From contig NZ_CP016364.1 in the NCBI RefSeq assembly GCF_001888185.1, forward strand, positions 2,542,001 to 2,606,000: 64,000 bases of DNA, read 5' to 3'. Shown one piece after another: positions 43,586-51,034 of the stretch. The stretch's first letter is position 1, and each line of letters begins with the position of its first letter. The notes below the pieces were generated by a model. It saw only the letters and a program-made list of their open reading frames with translations, was not told where the DNA came from and searched no databases. A program made the position numbers and the translations under genes. This DNA comes from Phaeobacter porticola (GTDB lineage: Bacteria; Pseudomonadota; Alphaproteobacteria; Rhodobacterales; Rhodobacteraceae).

Positions 43586-44203
43586 ATGGCCAATGCTGCA
43601 TCTTTGTCTTTACCAACCTGTTTCAATCAGGTCGACCCACTGAGCGACAATCTTAGGTTCATCGCTGTGGACGTCGAGACTGCCGGTTACGATATCGCGA
43701 GCATCTGTCAAATCGGCCTCGCTTTTGTTGGGTTTGACTGCTCGATTGTAACTTATAGTGCATACATCGATCCCTGCACGCCATTCGCTGCAGGCAATAC
43801 CCGATTGCATGGCATTGATGCTGCAACTGTCAAAAACGCCCCCAAATTTGCAGAAGTATTGCCAGACCTGCGTCCGGTTCTAGAAGCATATCCGCTTGTT
43901 CAACATAGTCGATACGATGAGAAAGCCTTTGACGCGGCATGCCGATTAGCGGGATTTCAAGTGTTGAAGTCGGTATGGTCAGACAGCGTTGCCATCGCTC
44001 GCCAAGCGTGGCCGGAGTTGCGGGGCAATGGTGGGCATGGACTGGCCAATCTCAAAGAGGTGTTAGGGCTTCAATTCAAACACCATGATGCTGGGGAAGA
44101 TGCACGTGCTGCGGCTGAAGTTACATTGAAGGCTGAAGCATCAATGGGGCAAAAAATTAGGCTACTGAATGCCTCACAGCAGTTGGTCTTTGATTTTCAG
44201 TGA
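43586..44203 (+). CDS. DEDDh-type 3'-5' exonuclease (DnaQ-like)
   Basis: A 205-residue nuclease. FIAVDVETAG carries the first Asp29 and Glu31, QHSRYDEKAFD the middle Asp111, and HHDAGEDA the His167-x4-Asp172 pair, completing DEDDh. NTRLHGIDAATV is the usual loop after the first strand. The start at 43586 is preferred over 43481 because the upstream segment is not conserved. It removes nucleotides from 3' ends of DNA or RNA. It is isolated in the island among IS relics; a stand-alone exonuclease could act with a defence module or be leftover cargo. Confidence 0.82.
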   Translation: MANAASLSLPTCFNQVDPLSDNLRFIAVDVETAGYDIASICQIGLAFVGFDCSIVTYSAYIDPCTPFAAGNTRLHGIDAATVKNAPKFAEVLPDLRPVLEAYPLVQHSRYDEKAFDAACRLAGFQVLKSVWSDSVAIARQAWPELRGNGGHGLANLKEVLGLQFKHHDAGEDARAAAEVTLKAEASMGQKIRLLNASQQLVFDFQ

Positions 44204-44284
44204 TGCGAGAGGGCGCCCTCGTGGGCCGTAAGGCCTCAACACAACCATCAGCTCAAACTGAGGGCTCAAAATTCAAGAGAAACC

Positions 44285-44309
44285 GTACATAGGTTCAATG
44301 TACATGCTA
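44285..44309 (+). repeat. 25-bp direct repeat, right copy (candidate att-like site)
   Basis: Same 25-base motif as 37513-37537 with two differences. Here it is also a clean dyad: GTACAT at 44285-44290 and ATGTAC at 44298-44303 around AGGTTCA. It lies 375 bases left of the serine-recombinase remnant. Confidence 0.6.
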
Positions 44310-44439
44310 TGTGTATTTTATGGACACCAAAGAGTAACATTCAAGGGTGGGTCTCGGTTAAGGCTATGATTTGCAAGTCAAAAGTATTTACCAAATGGGC
44401 AAACTATGGGTCATTTTACAGTGTGGCGTTTCACGCGAC

Positions 44440-44465
44440 ATGACCTAACCGTTTCAATAGGTCAT
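44440..44465 (+). terminator. Terminator-like hairpin
   Basis: ATGACCTA at 44440-44447 pairs with TAGGTCAT at 44458-44465, followed directly by TTTT. It terminates plus-strand transcription from the exonuclease side. Confidence 0.65.
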
Positions 44466-44489
44466 TTTTGGCCGGTGATATAAGAAAAC

Positions 44490-44512
44490 GGCCTCGGATT
44501 TCTTCCGGGGCC
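44490..44512 (+). terminator. Second terminator-like hairpin
   Basis: GGCCTCGGA (44490-) pairs with TCCGGGGCC (to 44512), one G-T wobble, then TTTCTCCT. It lies close behind the first hairpin. Confidence 0.55.
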
Positions 44513-44583
44513 TTTCTCCTGTCTAGCTGAGTTGACGAATGGCGATAGCGCTGCTGGTACATTGTGGCCACCAAGAAGTGGAG

Positions 44584-44679
44584 ATGAGACAGAAACCCGG
44601 AACCAAGCAGAGCCAGGGCGAGAAAGTCGTAAAAGACATTCGTCGCGCGACGCGCAAACAGTACTCTGCGGAACAGAAG
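44584..44679 (+). pseudogene. IS3-family OrfA remnant
   Basis: The first 32 codons (MRQKPGTKQSQGEKVVKDIR then RATRKQYSAEQK) match the N terminus of IS3-family orfA transposase proteins. After KQYSAEQK the frame runs directly into serine-recombinase sequence, so this is a deletion fusion of two mobile elements. Confidence 0.65.
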
Positions 44680-44938
44680 GTCACCAGTAAGTCGGGCAAG
44701 AAACATCCGTATTATCTCTGTCACGCCAAAGGCTGCCCAAGCTATCGCAGGTAGATCCGTCGTGATGTGCTGGAAGGTGAGTTTGATACTTTGATGCGAA
44801 GCCTCAAGTCATCTGAGGGCATGCTTGCAGTGACCACAAAGATGTTCAAGAACGCTTGGGGGCAACGTGCGGGGTAAATGGAGGCTGACAAGCGTTTGAT
44901 CCGAACGGAGCGCAACCAACTGGCAAAGAAAATCGAAG

Positions 44939-44946
44939 GCCTATTG
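44939..44946 (+). repeat. 8-bp target-site duplication, left of right IS21 copy
   Basis: GCCTATTG, repeated exactly at 47417-47424 on the other side of the element. Confidence 0.9.
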
Positions 44947-45073
44947 TGTCAATGAGCGTTCAAAGTTGACCCGGTTTCAGCATTTAAAATTGACCCACCC
45001 CATGTGGCGCAAAGCCCCCAGGCGGGCCGCCCTCATATAGCGAGTCCGTCTGGGGGCTTTGCTTTCGGGACGG

Positions 45074-45805
45074 TTACTTTTCTCTGCGGCTTTTGCTCTG
45101 AGCAAAGCGATAGGACGTGTTGCCGGTTTCGATGATTGCGCAATGGTGGGTGACGCGATCCAGCAGCGCGGTGGTCATCTTGGCATCGCCAAAGACCGAG
45201 ACCCACTCTCCGAACTCCAGGTTGGTGGTGATGATGACGCTGGTTTTCTCGTAGAGCTTGCTGATCAGATGGAACAGCAATGCTCCGCCAGACTTGGGGA
45301 ACGGGATGTAGCCCAGCTCGTCGATGATGACGCAATCCAGAGCCGAGAGTTGCCGGATGATCTTCCCGGCATTGCCCTCGGCCTGTTCCTTGATCAGGGC
45401 GTTGATCAGATCGACGGCGTTGAAGAAGCGTGCCTTCTTGCCGTTGGTGATCAGGGTGGTGCCCAAAGCGATGGCGATATGGGTTTTGCCGGTGCCGGTT
45501 CCGCCCACCAGGATGAGGTTGTGCGCCTCTTGGGTGAACTGCCCTGTGCAGAACGGTTCGATCTGGGTCTGGGTGATGGCGGCAGCACCATAATCGAAGG
45601 TGGCGAAGTCCTTATGATGGGGGAACTTCGCGATCCTCATTTGATACTGGATAGAGCGCGCCCGCCGCTCTACAGTCTCCGCGTCGATCAGTTGCTTTAT
45701 CGCTGTGGTCAGACTTGGTGGCTTGCGCGCGGACAGCAAATCATGTGCGCAAGCTGCCATTCCGTGCAACCTCAGGGCGGTCAGTTGGTCGATCAGGGCG
45801 TTCAT
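45074..45805 (-). CDS. istB: IS21 transposition helper ATPase IstB (right copy)
   Basis: A 243-residue ATPase with the same protein sequence as the left-copy IstB. Walker [10 protein letters not shown] and Walker B IIDELG are intact. It overlaps the istA stop by 4 bases. Confidence 0.94.
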   Translation of the reverse strand: MNALIDQLTALRLHGMAACAHDLLSARKPPSLTTAIKQLIDAETVERRARSIQYQMRIAKFPHHKDFATFDYGAAAITQTQIEPFCTGQFTQEAHNLILVGGTGTGKTHIAIALGTTLITNGKKARFFNAVDLINALIKEQAEGNAGKIIRQLSALDCVIIDELGYIPFPKSGGALLFHLISKLYEKTSVIITTNLEFGEWVSVFGDAKMTTALLDRVTHHCAIIETGNTSYRFAQSKSRREK

Positions 45806-47301
45806 GCGGCAACCTCCTCAGTCGAGCACAGGATCTCATAGCGCTTGCAGTCGGCCTCGGGTCGCAGGGTCAGTTGCGGATAGGCATAGGCTTCGCTGAG
45901 CGGCGTGATGACCGGCTCCACCAACTGGTTAATCAGGTTGATGATGGCGGGCAGGCGGAGGGTGTTTTGTGCCACGGCCAGTTCACAAGCCATCTCGACA
46001 ACCTCGATCCCGTGATCCTGGACGAGCAGAAGCAGATCAACGAACTCCCGATCCCCGCCCTTGTCTGCCATGTAATGTTCCCTGATCTGGTGCATGGCCT
46101 CAGGCAGTTGCCAGTCCACGAAGGGTGCGCCATTGCGTAGGGCGCCGGGCTTGCGATCCAGCAGAGGAACATAGTGCCAGGGTTCAAAGTAGCTGACGTT
46201 GCGGGTGAAGCGGCGCTTATGCTCGGCGATGATATCCTGGCCCGACACCAGCATAATCCGGCCCGCATAAGCGCGCAGCGACACATGTTGACCGGCAAAG
46301 TGGGACGGGACGCTGTAGCGGTTGCTGGCATATTGAACCAGGCAAGTGGATCGGACACGAACCGTCTTCTCAACATAGCCGTCAAAAGGCCGACCCAAGG
46401 GGCGCAGCTCGGCGCGTTCGTCTTCGAACACCTCGGCAATCGTGCGATCCTGCTGTTCGGGATGGGGACGATTGGCCAGTTCTTCACAGCGCAGGCGCAA
46501 CCAGGTGTTCAGCGCATCAAGATCTTCAAAGGCAGGCTTGGGCACAAACAACCGGCCGCGCAAAAACTGGACCTGGTTCTCGACCTGCCCCTTCTCCCAA
46601 CCCGCTGCGGGCGTGCAGGCAACAGGTTCCATCACATAGTGGTTCATCAGAGCCAGGAACCGGGGATGGAATATCCGGTCCTTCGAGCGGGACACATAGG
46701 TCACCATGGTCTTGGGGTTATCAATGATCACCCGTCGTGGAACCCCGCCATAGAAAGACAGTGCCTGCACAAAAGCATCCAGAACCATCTCCTGGGCTTC
46801 GCCGGGATAGGCGATCACCAAAGGCTTGCGGCTGTGGCACAGGCGGAAATGGGCAACCTAGATCTTTTGTTCAACGCCGCCCAGGACAACCCGTTCTTCG
46901 CTCCAGTCAAACTGAAGGGCGTCACCAGCAGCAAAATGCAGGGGGATAAAAGCATCGCCAGAACCGGCGCCAGCCCGCTTCAGATCGCGGACAAATCGCT
47001 GAACTGGAGAATAGGACCCGGTGTAGCCTTCCACCACGAGCTGCTCATAAAGCTTCTGGGCCGTTCGCCGCTCCCGACGTGGTCGCTTCTGGTCCTGATC
47101 GAACAGTTCCTGAAGCCGGAGATCAAACCCGTTGCACAGTTTGTGCCGAACCGGTGGAGCCTGGCGCTGGTAGCTCGGCGGGCTCTCATCCTTCAAATAC
47201 TTCTTGATCGTGTTGCGCGATAATCCCGTCGCCCGCGCAACAGACCGGATACTGCGCCCTTCAACCAGCACCCACAGACGGATCTTCGATACACTTTCCA
47301 T
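45802..47301 (-). pseudogene. istA: IS21 transposase istA interrupted by the same TAG (right copy)
   Basis: A 500-codon frame with TAG at 46858-46860, codon 148, at exactly the position of the stop in the left copy. The sole protein difference noticed is Asn to Thr (ALNNWLRL in the left copy, ALNTWLRL here). Because this copy clearly transposed (clean target duplication), either the stop is suppressed, transposase came from another copy, or the stop spread later by gene conversion. Confidence 0.88.
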
Positions 47302-47416
47302 CAATAACACCTGCTCTTTCCTCCGCACTTGAAGCGCGGATGTTAACGAAACAGGTGGGTCAATTTTACTCGCTCATAACCCACCTAAGTGGGTCAATTT
47401 CGCATGCCGATTCACA

Positions 47417-47424
47417 GCCTATTG
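47417..47424 (+). repeat. 8-bp target-site duplication, right of right IS21 copy
   Basis: GCCTATTG, matching 44939-44946. Confidence 0.9.
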
Positions 47425-47698
47425 GACCGTGTTGTGGACGCCGACACCCCAACCCTGATCAAAGCCTACGAGAAGCGGATCGAAAAGATGGAGCGTGAGA
47501 AGCTGATCTTGGACGAAAAACTGCAAAACAATGGAAAGCCGATGCACACGTTCGACAAAATGTTCGAACACGCCCTACAATTCCTGTCAAACCCTTTGGA
47601 ACTTTGGAAAAGTAGCAATTTGATTGCCTAAAGAACTGTCCTGAGGTTGGTCTTTGCAGAGCAAATTACCTTTGCGCAAAATGAAGGGCTTCGAACAC

Positions 47699-47724
47699 CA
47701 AAAACCACCTTGCCATTCAAGGTG
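47699..47724 (-). terminator. Terminator of the tRNA-Ser gene
   Basis: On the minus strand CACCTTG and CAAGGTG (47706-47712 and 47718-47724) form a 7-base stem with a 5-base loop, followed by GTTTTT. It lies about 32 bases past the tRNA 3' end, so the native tRNA unit reaches at least to 47699 and the island ends between 47631 and there. Confidence 0.75.
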
Positions 47725-47755
47725 TTAGAGGGAATTTCTTACCAAAAGAAGATAA

Positions 47756-47845
47756 TGGCGGGGAGACAGGGATTCGAACCCTGGGAACGCTCTCACGTTC
47801 AACGGTTTTCAAGACCGCCGCATTCGACCACTCTGCCACCTCCCC
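47756..47845 (-). tRNA. tRNA-Ser (anticodon TGA)
   Basis: A 90-base class II tRNA including an encoded CCA at 47756-47758. The acceptor stem is GGGGAGG at the 5' end (to 47845) with TCTCCCC near the 3' end. The D-arm is GCAGAGTGGTCGAATGC, the anticodon loop is TCTTGAAAA with TGA reading UCA and related serine codons, a long variable arm (AACGTGAGAGCGTT) is typical of tRNA-Ser, and the T-arm contains GGTTCGAATCC. It borders the accessory island. Confidence 0.95.
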
Positions 47846-48175
47846 GGTCGGCGCCGGGTTTAGGCGCTGGTTGCCCGTCTGGCAAGAGGGAATTGCACCC
47901 CATTCCGTTTCACAGTGCCCATCGCCTATCCCTGATGCCATGCGCCGCGTGCTGAACGCGACGGGCTGTCACGCGGATCTGCGATATCCGAAAACTTGCC
48001 GAGCGGGCGGTGGCAGGGTTTCCTTGCGTTGGCGTGGCGGCTATGCTGCGCCCATCATAAGCGCGCCGGAACAACCGGTACAGAAACAGCTGACGCCGGA
48101 CCAAACGGCACGGAGCGCAGGACGGCGCGCATAAGAAGGCGCAAAGCGCCGTCAAATACGGGCAAGGAAGCACAC
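47846..48175. other. Intergenic region tRNA-Ser / SPOR lipoprotein gene
   Basis: 330 GC-rich bases. They contain the divergent promoters of the tRNA and the lipoprotein gene. Open frames on both strands here are Arg/Ala/Pro-rich without family motifs, so none is called. Confidence 0.55.
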
Positions 48176-49105
48176 ATGGTTCACGCTATGTCGACAGGGA
48201 AACACCGCGCCAGAGGCCAGCAGTCATCGCGCCGGGGCCTACGGCTTGCGGCGGCGCTGACCGGGCTGATGATCCTCGGCGCCTGCGAAGAGGGCCCTGG
48301 ATTGGCCTTCCTCAAACCAAAGCCACAGGAAGACGGCGCCGTTACCCCCTCCAGCAGCACCCGCCTGGTCGAACGCGAAGTAGAGGCACCGGAGGTGTTT
48401 CAGGTGACCGAAGCAGGCCTGTGGGATGGGCGCCCCTCGCTGGGCGGGGTCTGGGTGGCGCATCCGGATGCCGAAGATCCAGAACAGGTGATCATCCGCA
48501 ATCAGGCCAATGGCAAATTTGTGATCGGTGCGCTGTTCCGGCGTGAGCGGGAAATTCCCGGTCCCCGGCTGCAGGTGTCCTCCGATGCGTCCGAGGCTCT
48601 GGGCATGTTGGCGGGCGCACCGGTTGAACTGAATGTAACCGCGCTGCGCCGCGAAAAAGTCGCCGACCCGGAACAACCTGCGGACGTCATCCTTGAGGAG
48701 ACCGATGTCGCCCTTGCCGATGGCGGCAATATCGACACGCAGCCCTTGGACCCGATTGCAGGTGCAGCGGCGGCCATTGACGCTGCGGCCCCGACCGCTG
48801 TTGCGCCTGCGCAGGCAGCCGCGCCCGCAGTGACCACCACGGCAACCAAGGCAGCGGTAGCCAGCTCCTCGCTGAGCAAACCCTATATCCAGATCGGCAT
48901 TTTCAGTGTTGAGGCCAATGCCAAACGCACCGCCGATCAGATGCGCAATGCCGGGCTTGTGCCCTCAGTCCTGTCCCAGTCCAGCAACGGCAAACCGTTC
49001 TGGCGGGTGCTGGTCGGGCCGGCTCAATCGAAATCCGAACGCAGTCAGCTGCTGAAGAGCGTCAAGGCCGTCGGCTTCTCCGATGCCTATGCGGTCACCA
49101 ATTGA
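48176..49105 (+). CDS. SPOR-domain lipoprotein (RlpA-like)
   Basis: A 309-residue envelope protein. A lipobox is seen at LMILGAC with the lipidated Cys at 37. A double-psi barrel-like region (GLWDGRPSLGGVWVAHPDAEDPEQVIIRNQANGK ... VELNVTALRRE) resembles RlpA. An Ala/Pro-rich linker follows (about 195-225), and then a C-terminal SPOR domain (YIQIGIFSVEANAKRTADQMRNAGLVPSVL ... WRVLVGPAQSKSERSQLL), which binds denuded septal peptidoglycan. The start at 48176 follows AAGGAAG. It is 52 bases upstream of dacA, fitting a role in cell-wall remodelling at division. Confidence 0.83.
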   Translation: MVHAMSTGKHRARGQQSSRRGLRLAAALTGLMILGACEEGPGLAFLKPKPQEDGAVTPSSSTRLVEREVEAPEVFQVTEAGLWDGRPSLGGVWVAHPDAEDPEQVIIRNQANGKFVIGALFRREREIPGPRLQVSSDASEALGMLAGAPVELNVTALRREKVADPEQPADVILEETDVALADGGNIDTQPLDPIAGAAAAIDAAAPTAVAPAQAAAPAVTTTATKAAVASSSLSKPYIQIGIFSVEANAKRTADQMRNAGLVPSVLSQSSNGKPFWRVLVGPAQSKSERSQLLKSVKAVGFSDAYAVTN

Positions 49106-49157
49106 CCTCGCTTGTGCGGCTCTGCCTGACGTGACCAACCGGAAAGACGCTTCTGCC

Positions 49158-50348
49158 ATGACCTTTCTCCCCTCTCCGCTTCGCTCTGCTTTGAAACTGA
49201 CATGTGCGGCTGGCCTGTTGGTCAGCCTCTCGGCGCTGTCGGCTGTGGCCTTTGATACCCGCGCGCGCGCCGCCTATGTGCTGGATCAGGAGACCGATAC
49301 GGTGCTGCTGGCCAAGAACGCCGATCTGGCGCTGCCGCCTGCGTCGATGTCGAAGCTGATGACGCTTTATGTGGCGTTTGAGGCGATCCGAGATGGCCGC
49401 CTGACGCTGGATGAGCGGTTGCCGGTCAGCGAACACGCCATGAGCTATAAAGGCTCGACCATGTTCCTCAACACCCAGGACCGGGTCCGGGTGGAAGATC
49501 TCTTGCGCGGGATTATCGTGCTGTCGGGCAATGACGCCTGCGTGGTGCTGGCCGAAGCGTTGAGCCCGGATGGCACCGAGGCGGGGTTTGCCCGCTACAT
49601 GACCAAACGAGCGCAGGAAATGGGGATGGAGAACTCCACCTTTGCCAATTCCAACGGCTGGCCCGCCGCCGGACACCGTATGTCGGTGGAGGATCTGGCG
49701 ATCCTTGCGGAGAAGCTGATCGAGGATTTCCCGCAGTATTACCCGCTGTTTGCCGAGCGGGAGTTTGAATTTGATGGCCGCGCGCCCTCCAATGTGCGCA
49801 ACCGCAACCCACTGCTGGGTCTGGGCATCGGCGCGGATGGTCTGAAGACCGGTCACACATCCGAGGCGGGCTATGGTCTGGTGGGATCTGCCGCACAGGG
49901 TGACCGGCGGGTGATTTTTGTGATCACCGGTTTGGACAGCACCACCGCCCGCGCAGAGGAGGCTGAGGCCCTGGTTAACTGGTCGTTTCGCCAATTTGCC
50001 AAAAAAACGGTGGCTAAAGCGGGTGTTCCGGTCGCAGAAGCCGAGGTCTGGCGCGGGGCAGAGGCAACCGTAGGGCTGGTGCCTGCCGAAGATCTGAACG
50101 TGTTGTTGCCCGCGCTTGCCGGTCGCGAAATCACCGGTGAGGTGGTCTATACCGGGCCAATTGATGCGCCCATTGAGAAGGGCCAGAAACTGGCCGAACT
50201 GGTGCTGCAACCGGATGAGCTGCCGGAGGTGCGCCTGCCGCTGGTGGCGGAAAAGGACATTCCGACCGGCGGCTTTCCAGTGCGGGTGAAAACCGCAGCG
50301 CAGGTGCTGGTGAAACGTTTCATCAGCGGGCCTGAGGCCAGCCAGTGA
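49158..50348 (+). CDS. dacA: D-alanyl-D-alanine carboxypeptidase (PBP5/6 family)
   Basis: A 396-residue periplasmic serine peptidase trimming the terminal D-Ala from peptidoglycan stem peptides. It has a signal peptide (residues about 10-31). The catalytic SxxK is SMSK at 63-66, SxN is SGN at 123-125, and KTG is at 230-232. The C-terminal PBP5-type beta domain (about 290-380, TVGLVPAEDLNVLLP) normally ends in an amphipathic membrane anchor. The start at 49158 is chosen for the signal peptide; 49083 overlaps the SPOR gene. It overlaps tmk by 4 bases in a housekeeping operon. Confidence 0.93.
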   Translation: MTFLPSPLRSALKLTCAAGLLVSLSALSAVAFDTRARAAYVLDQETDTVLLAKNADLALPPASMSKLMTLYVAFEAIRDGRLTLDERLPVSEHAMSYKGSTMFLNTQDRVRVEDLLRGIIVLSGNDACVVLAEALSPDGTEAGFARYMTKRAQEMGMENSTFANSNGWPAAGHRMSVEDLAILAEKLIEDFPQYYPLFAEREFEFDGRAPSNVRNRNPLLGLGIGADGLKTGHTSEAGYGLVGSAAQGDRRVIFVITGLDSTTARAEEAEALVNWSFRQFAKKTVAKAGVPVAEAEVWRGAEATVGLVPAEDLNVLLPALAGREITGEVVYTGPIDAPIEKGQKLAELVLQPDELPEVRLPLVAEKDIPTGGFPVRVKTAAQVLVKRFISGPEASQ

Positions 50349-51034
50349 CACCGGCCAATACCGGCGCCGCTGCGGACGGCGCAACCCCCTATCCTGGCCT
50401 GTTCGTCACCTTTGAGGGCATCGACGGCTCCGGCAAATCGACGCAATGCCGACTGCTGGCCGAATCGCTACAGGCGCAGGGGATTGAGGTTGTCCTGACC
50501 CGTGAACCGGGCGGATCAGATGGCGCGGAGGAAATCCGCCGTCTGGTGCTGGAGGGAGACCCCGACCGCTGGTCTGCGGAGACCGAGCTGCTGCTGTTCA
50601 CCGCCGCGCGGCGCGACCATATGGAACGGCGGATCCTGCCTGCGCTGGCCGCGGGCAAGGTGGTGGTCTGTGATCGCTTTGCCGATAGCACCCGGATGTA
50701 TCAGGGGCTGTCGCGCGGGGATCTGCGCGCCAGCGTCGATCAGCTGCATCGCCTGATGATTGGCCATGAACCGGACCTGACCATCCTGATCGACATGGAC
50801 CCGGCCAAGGGGCTGGCGCGGGCCAAGGGCCGTCAGGGCAGCGAAGAGCGGTTCGAGGATTTTGGTCTGGATCTGCAACAGCGGATGCGCGCAGGCTTTC
50901 TGGAGCTGGCTGCGGAGTTTTCCGACCGGTTTCGTGTGATCGACGGGGATCGCCAGATGGATAGCGTCGCACGCGATGTGTTAGAGGTTGTCTCCACCGC
51001 CCTGCCCGCGTCCGATGGGGGCCTCGGCGCATGA
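50345..51034 (+). CDS. tmk: Thymidylate kinase
   Basis: A 229-residue enzyme phosphorylating dTMP to dTDP with ATP. The P-loop is FEGIDGSGKSTQ (GIDGSGKS at 25-32). TREPGGSDGAEEIRRLVL and the DRFADSTRMYQG motif (DR(Y/F/H) signature) follow, then the LID region (KGRQGSEERFEDFG). It starts with GTG overlapping the dacA stop and ends overlapping the holB start by 4 bases, so the genes are translationally coupled. About 15 extra N-terminal residues precede the usual start. Confidence 0.95.
   Translation: MTPANTGAAADGATPYPGLFVTFEGIDGSGKSTQCRLLAESLQAQGIEVVLTREPGGSDGAEEIRRLVLEGDPDRWSAETELLLFTAARRDHMERRILPALAAGKVVVCDRFADSTRMYQGLSRGDLRASVDQLHRLMIGHEPDLTILIDMDPAKGLARAKGRQGSEERFEDFGLDLQQRMRAGFLELAAEFSDRFRVIDGDRQMDSVARDVLEVVSTALPASDGGLGA

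Larger units (their letters stand above)
44204..44583. other. Non-coding relic region with repeat and two hairpins
   Basis: 380 bases with no credible gene. They hold the right copy of the 25-bp repeat and two terminator-like hairpins listed separately. The sequence from about 44485 to the relic transposase start at 44584 is probably the end of an IS3-type element. Confidence 0.55.
44947..47416 (-). mobile_element. IS21-family insertion sequence, right copy
   Basis: A 2470-base copy of the element at 32256-34725 in the same orientation, with one base difference noticed. It is flanked by a perfect 8-base target duplication (GCCTATTG), so it is a clean, recent insertion into the recombinase relic. 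It has the same TGT ... ACA ends, intact istB, and istA with the same internal TAG. Together with the left copy it gives 2.5-kb direct repeats that could recombine to remove 12,691 bases. Confidence 0.95.
44680..47631 (+). pseudogene. Serine site-specific recombinase C-terminal remnant, split by IS21
   Basis: The part 44680-44946 encodes the recombinase zinc-ribbon region (KKHPYYLCHAKGCPSYRR, then IRRDVLEGEFDTLMRSLK). It contains two in-frame stops, TAG 44752-44754 and TAA 44875-44877. The remainder, 47425-47631, reads DRVVDADTPTLIKAYEKRIE then KMEREKLILDEKL and ends at a TAA. Removing the IS and one target duplication (2478 bases, a multiple of three) joins QLAKKIEGLL to DRVVDAD in frame. 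The catalytic N-terminal domain is missing. It is probably the decayed integrase of the island. Confidence 0.82.

Noticed and set aside
32256-47416. A true composite transposon moved as one unit by its outer ends
   Set aside because: The 8-base duplication flanks the right IS alone, and the outer flanks (ACTCCGGT at left, GCCTATTG at right) do not match, so the whole 15-kb block did not insert as a unit here.
47756-47845. tRNA-Ser 3' end as the island attachment site
   Set aside because: No second copy of the tRNA 3' end was found near the left boundary (31.9-32.3 kb); the 25-bp repeats share only GGTTCAA-like bases with a T-loop, which is chance level.
49095-50384. 429-residue minus-strand frame opposite dacA
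   Set aside because: It is antisense to a complete carboxypeptidase with all catalytic motifs; the minus translation has no recognisable domain.
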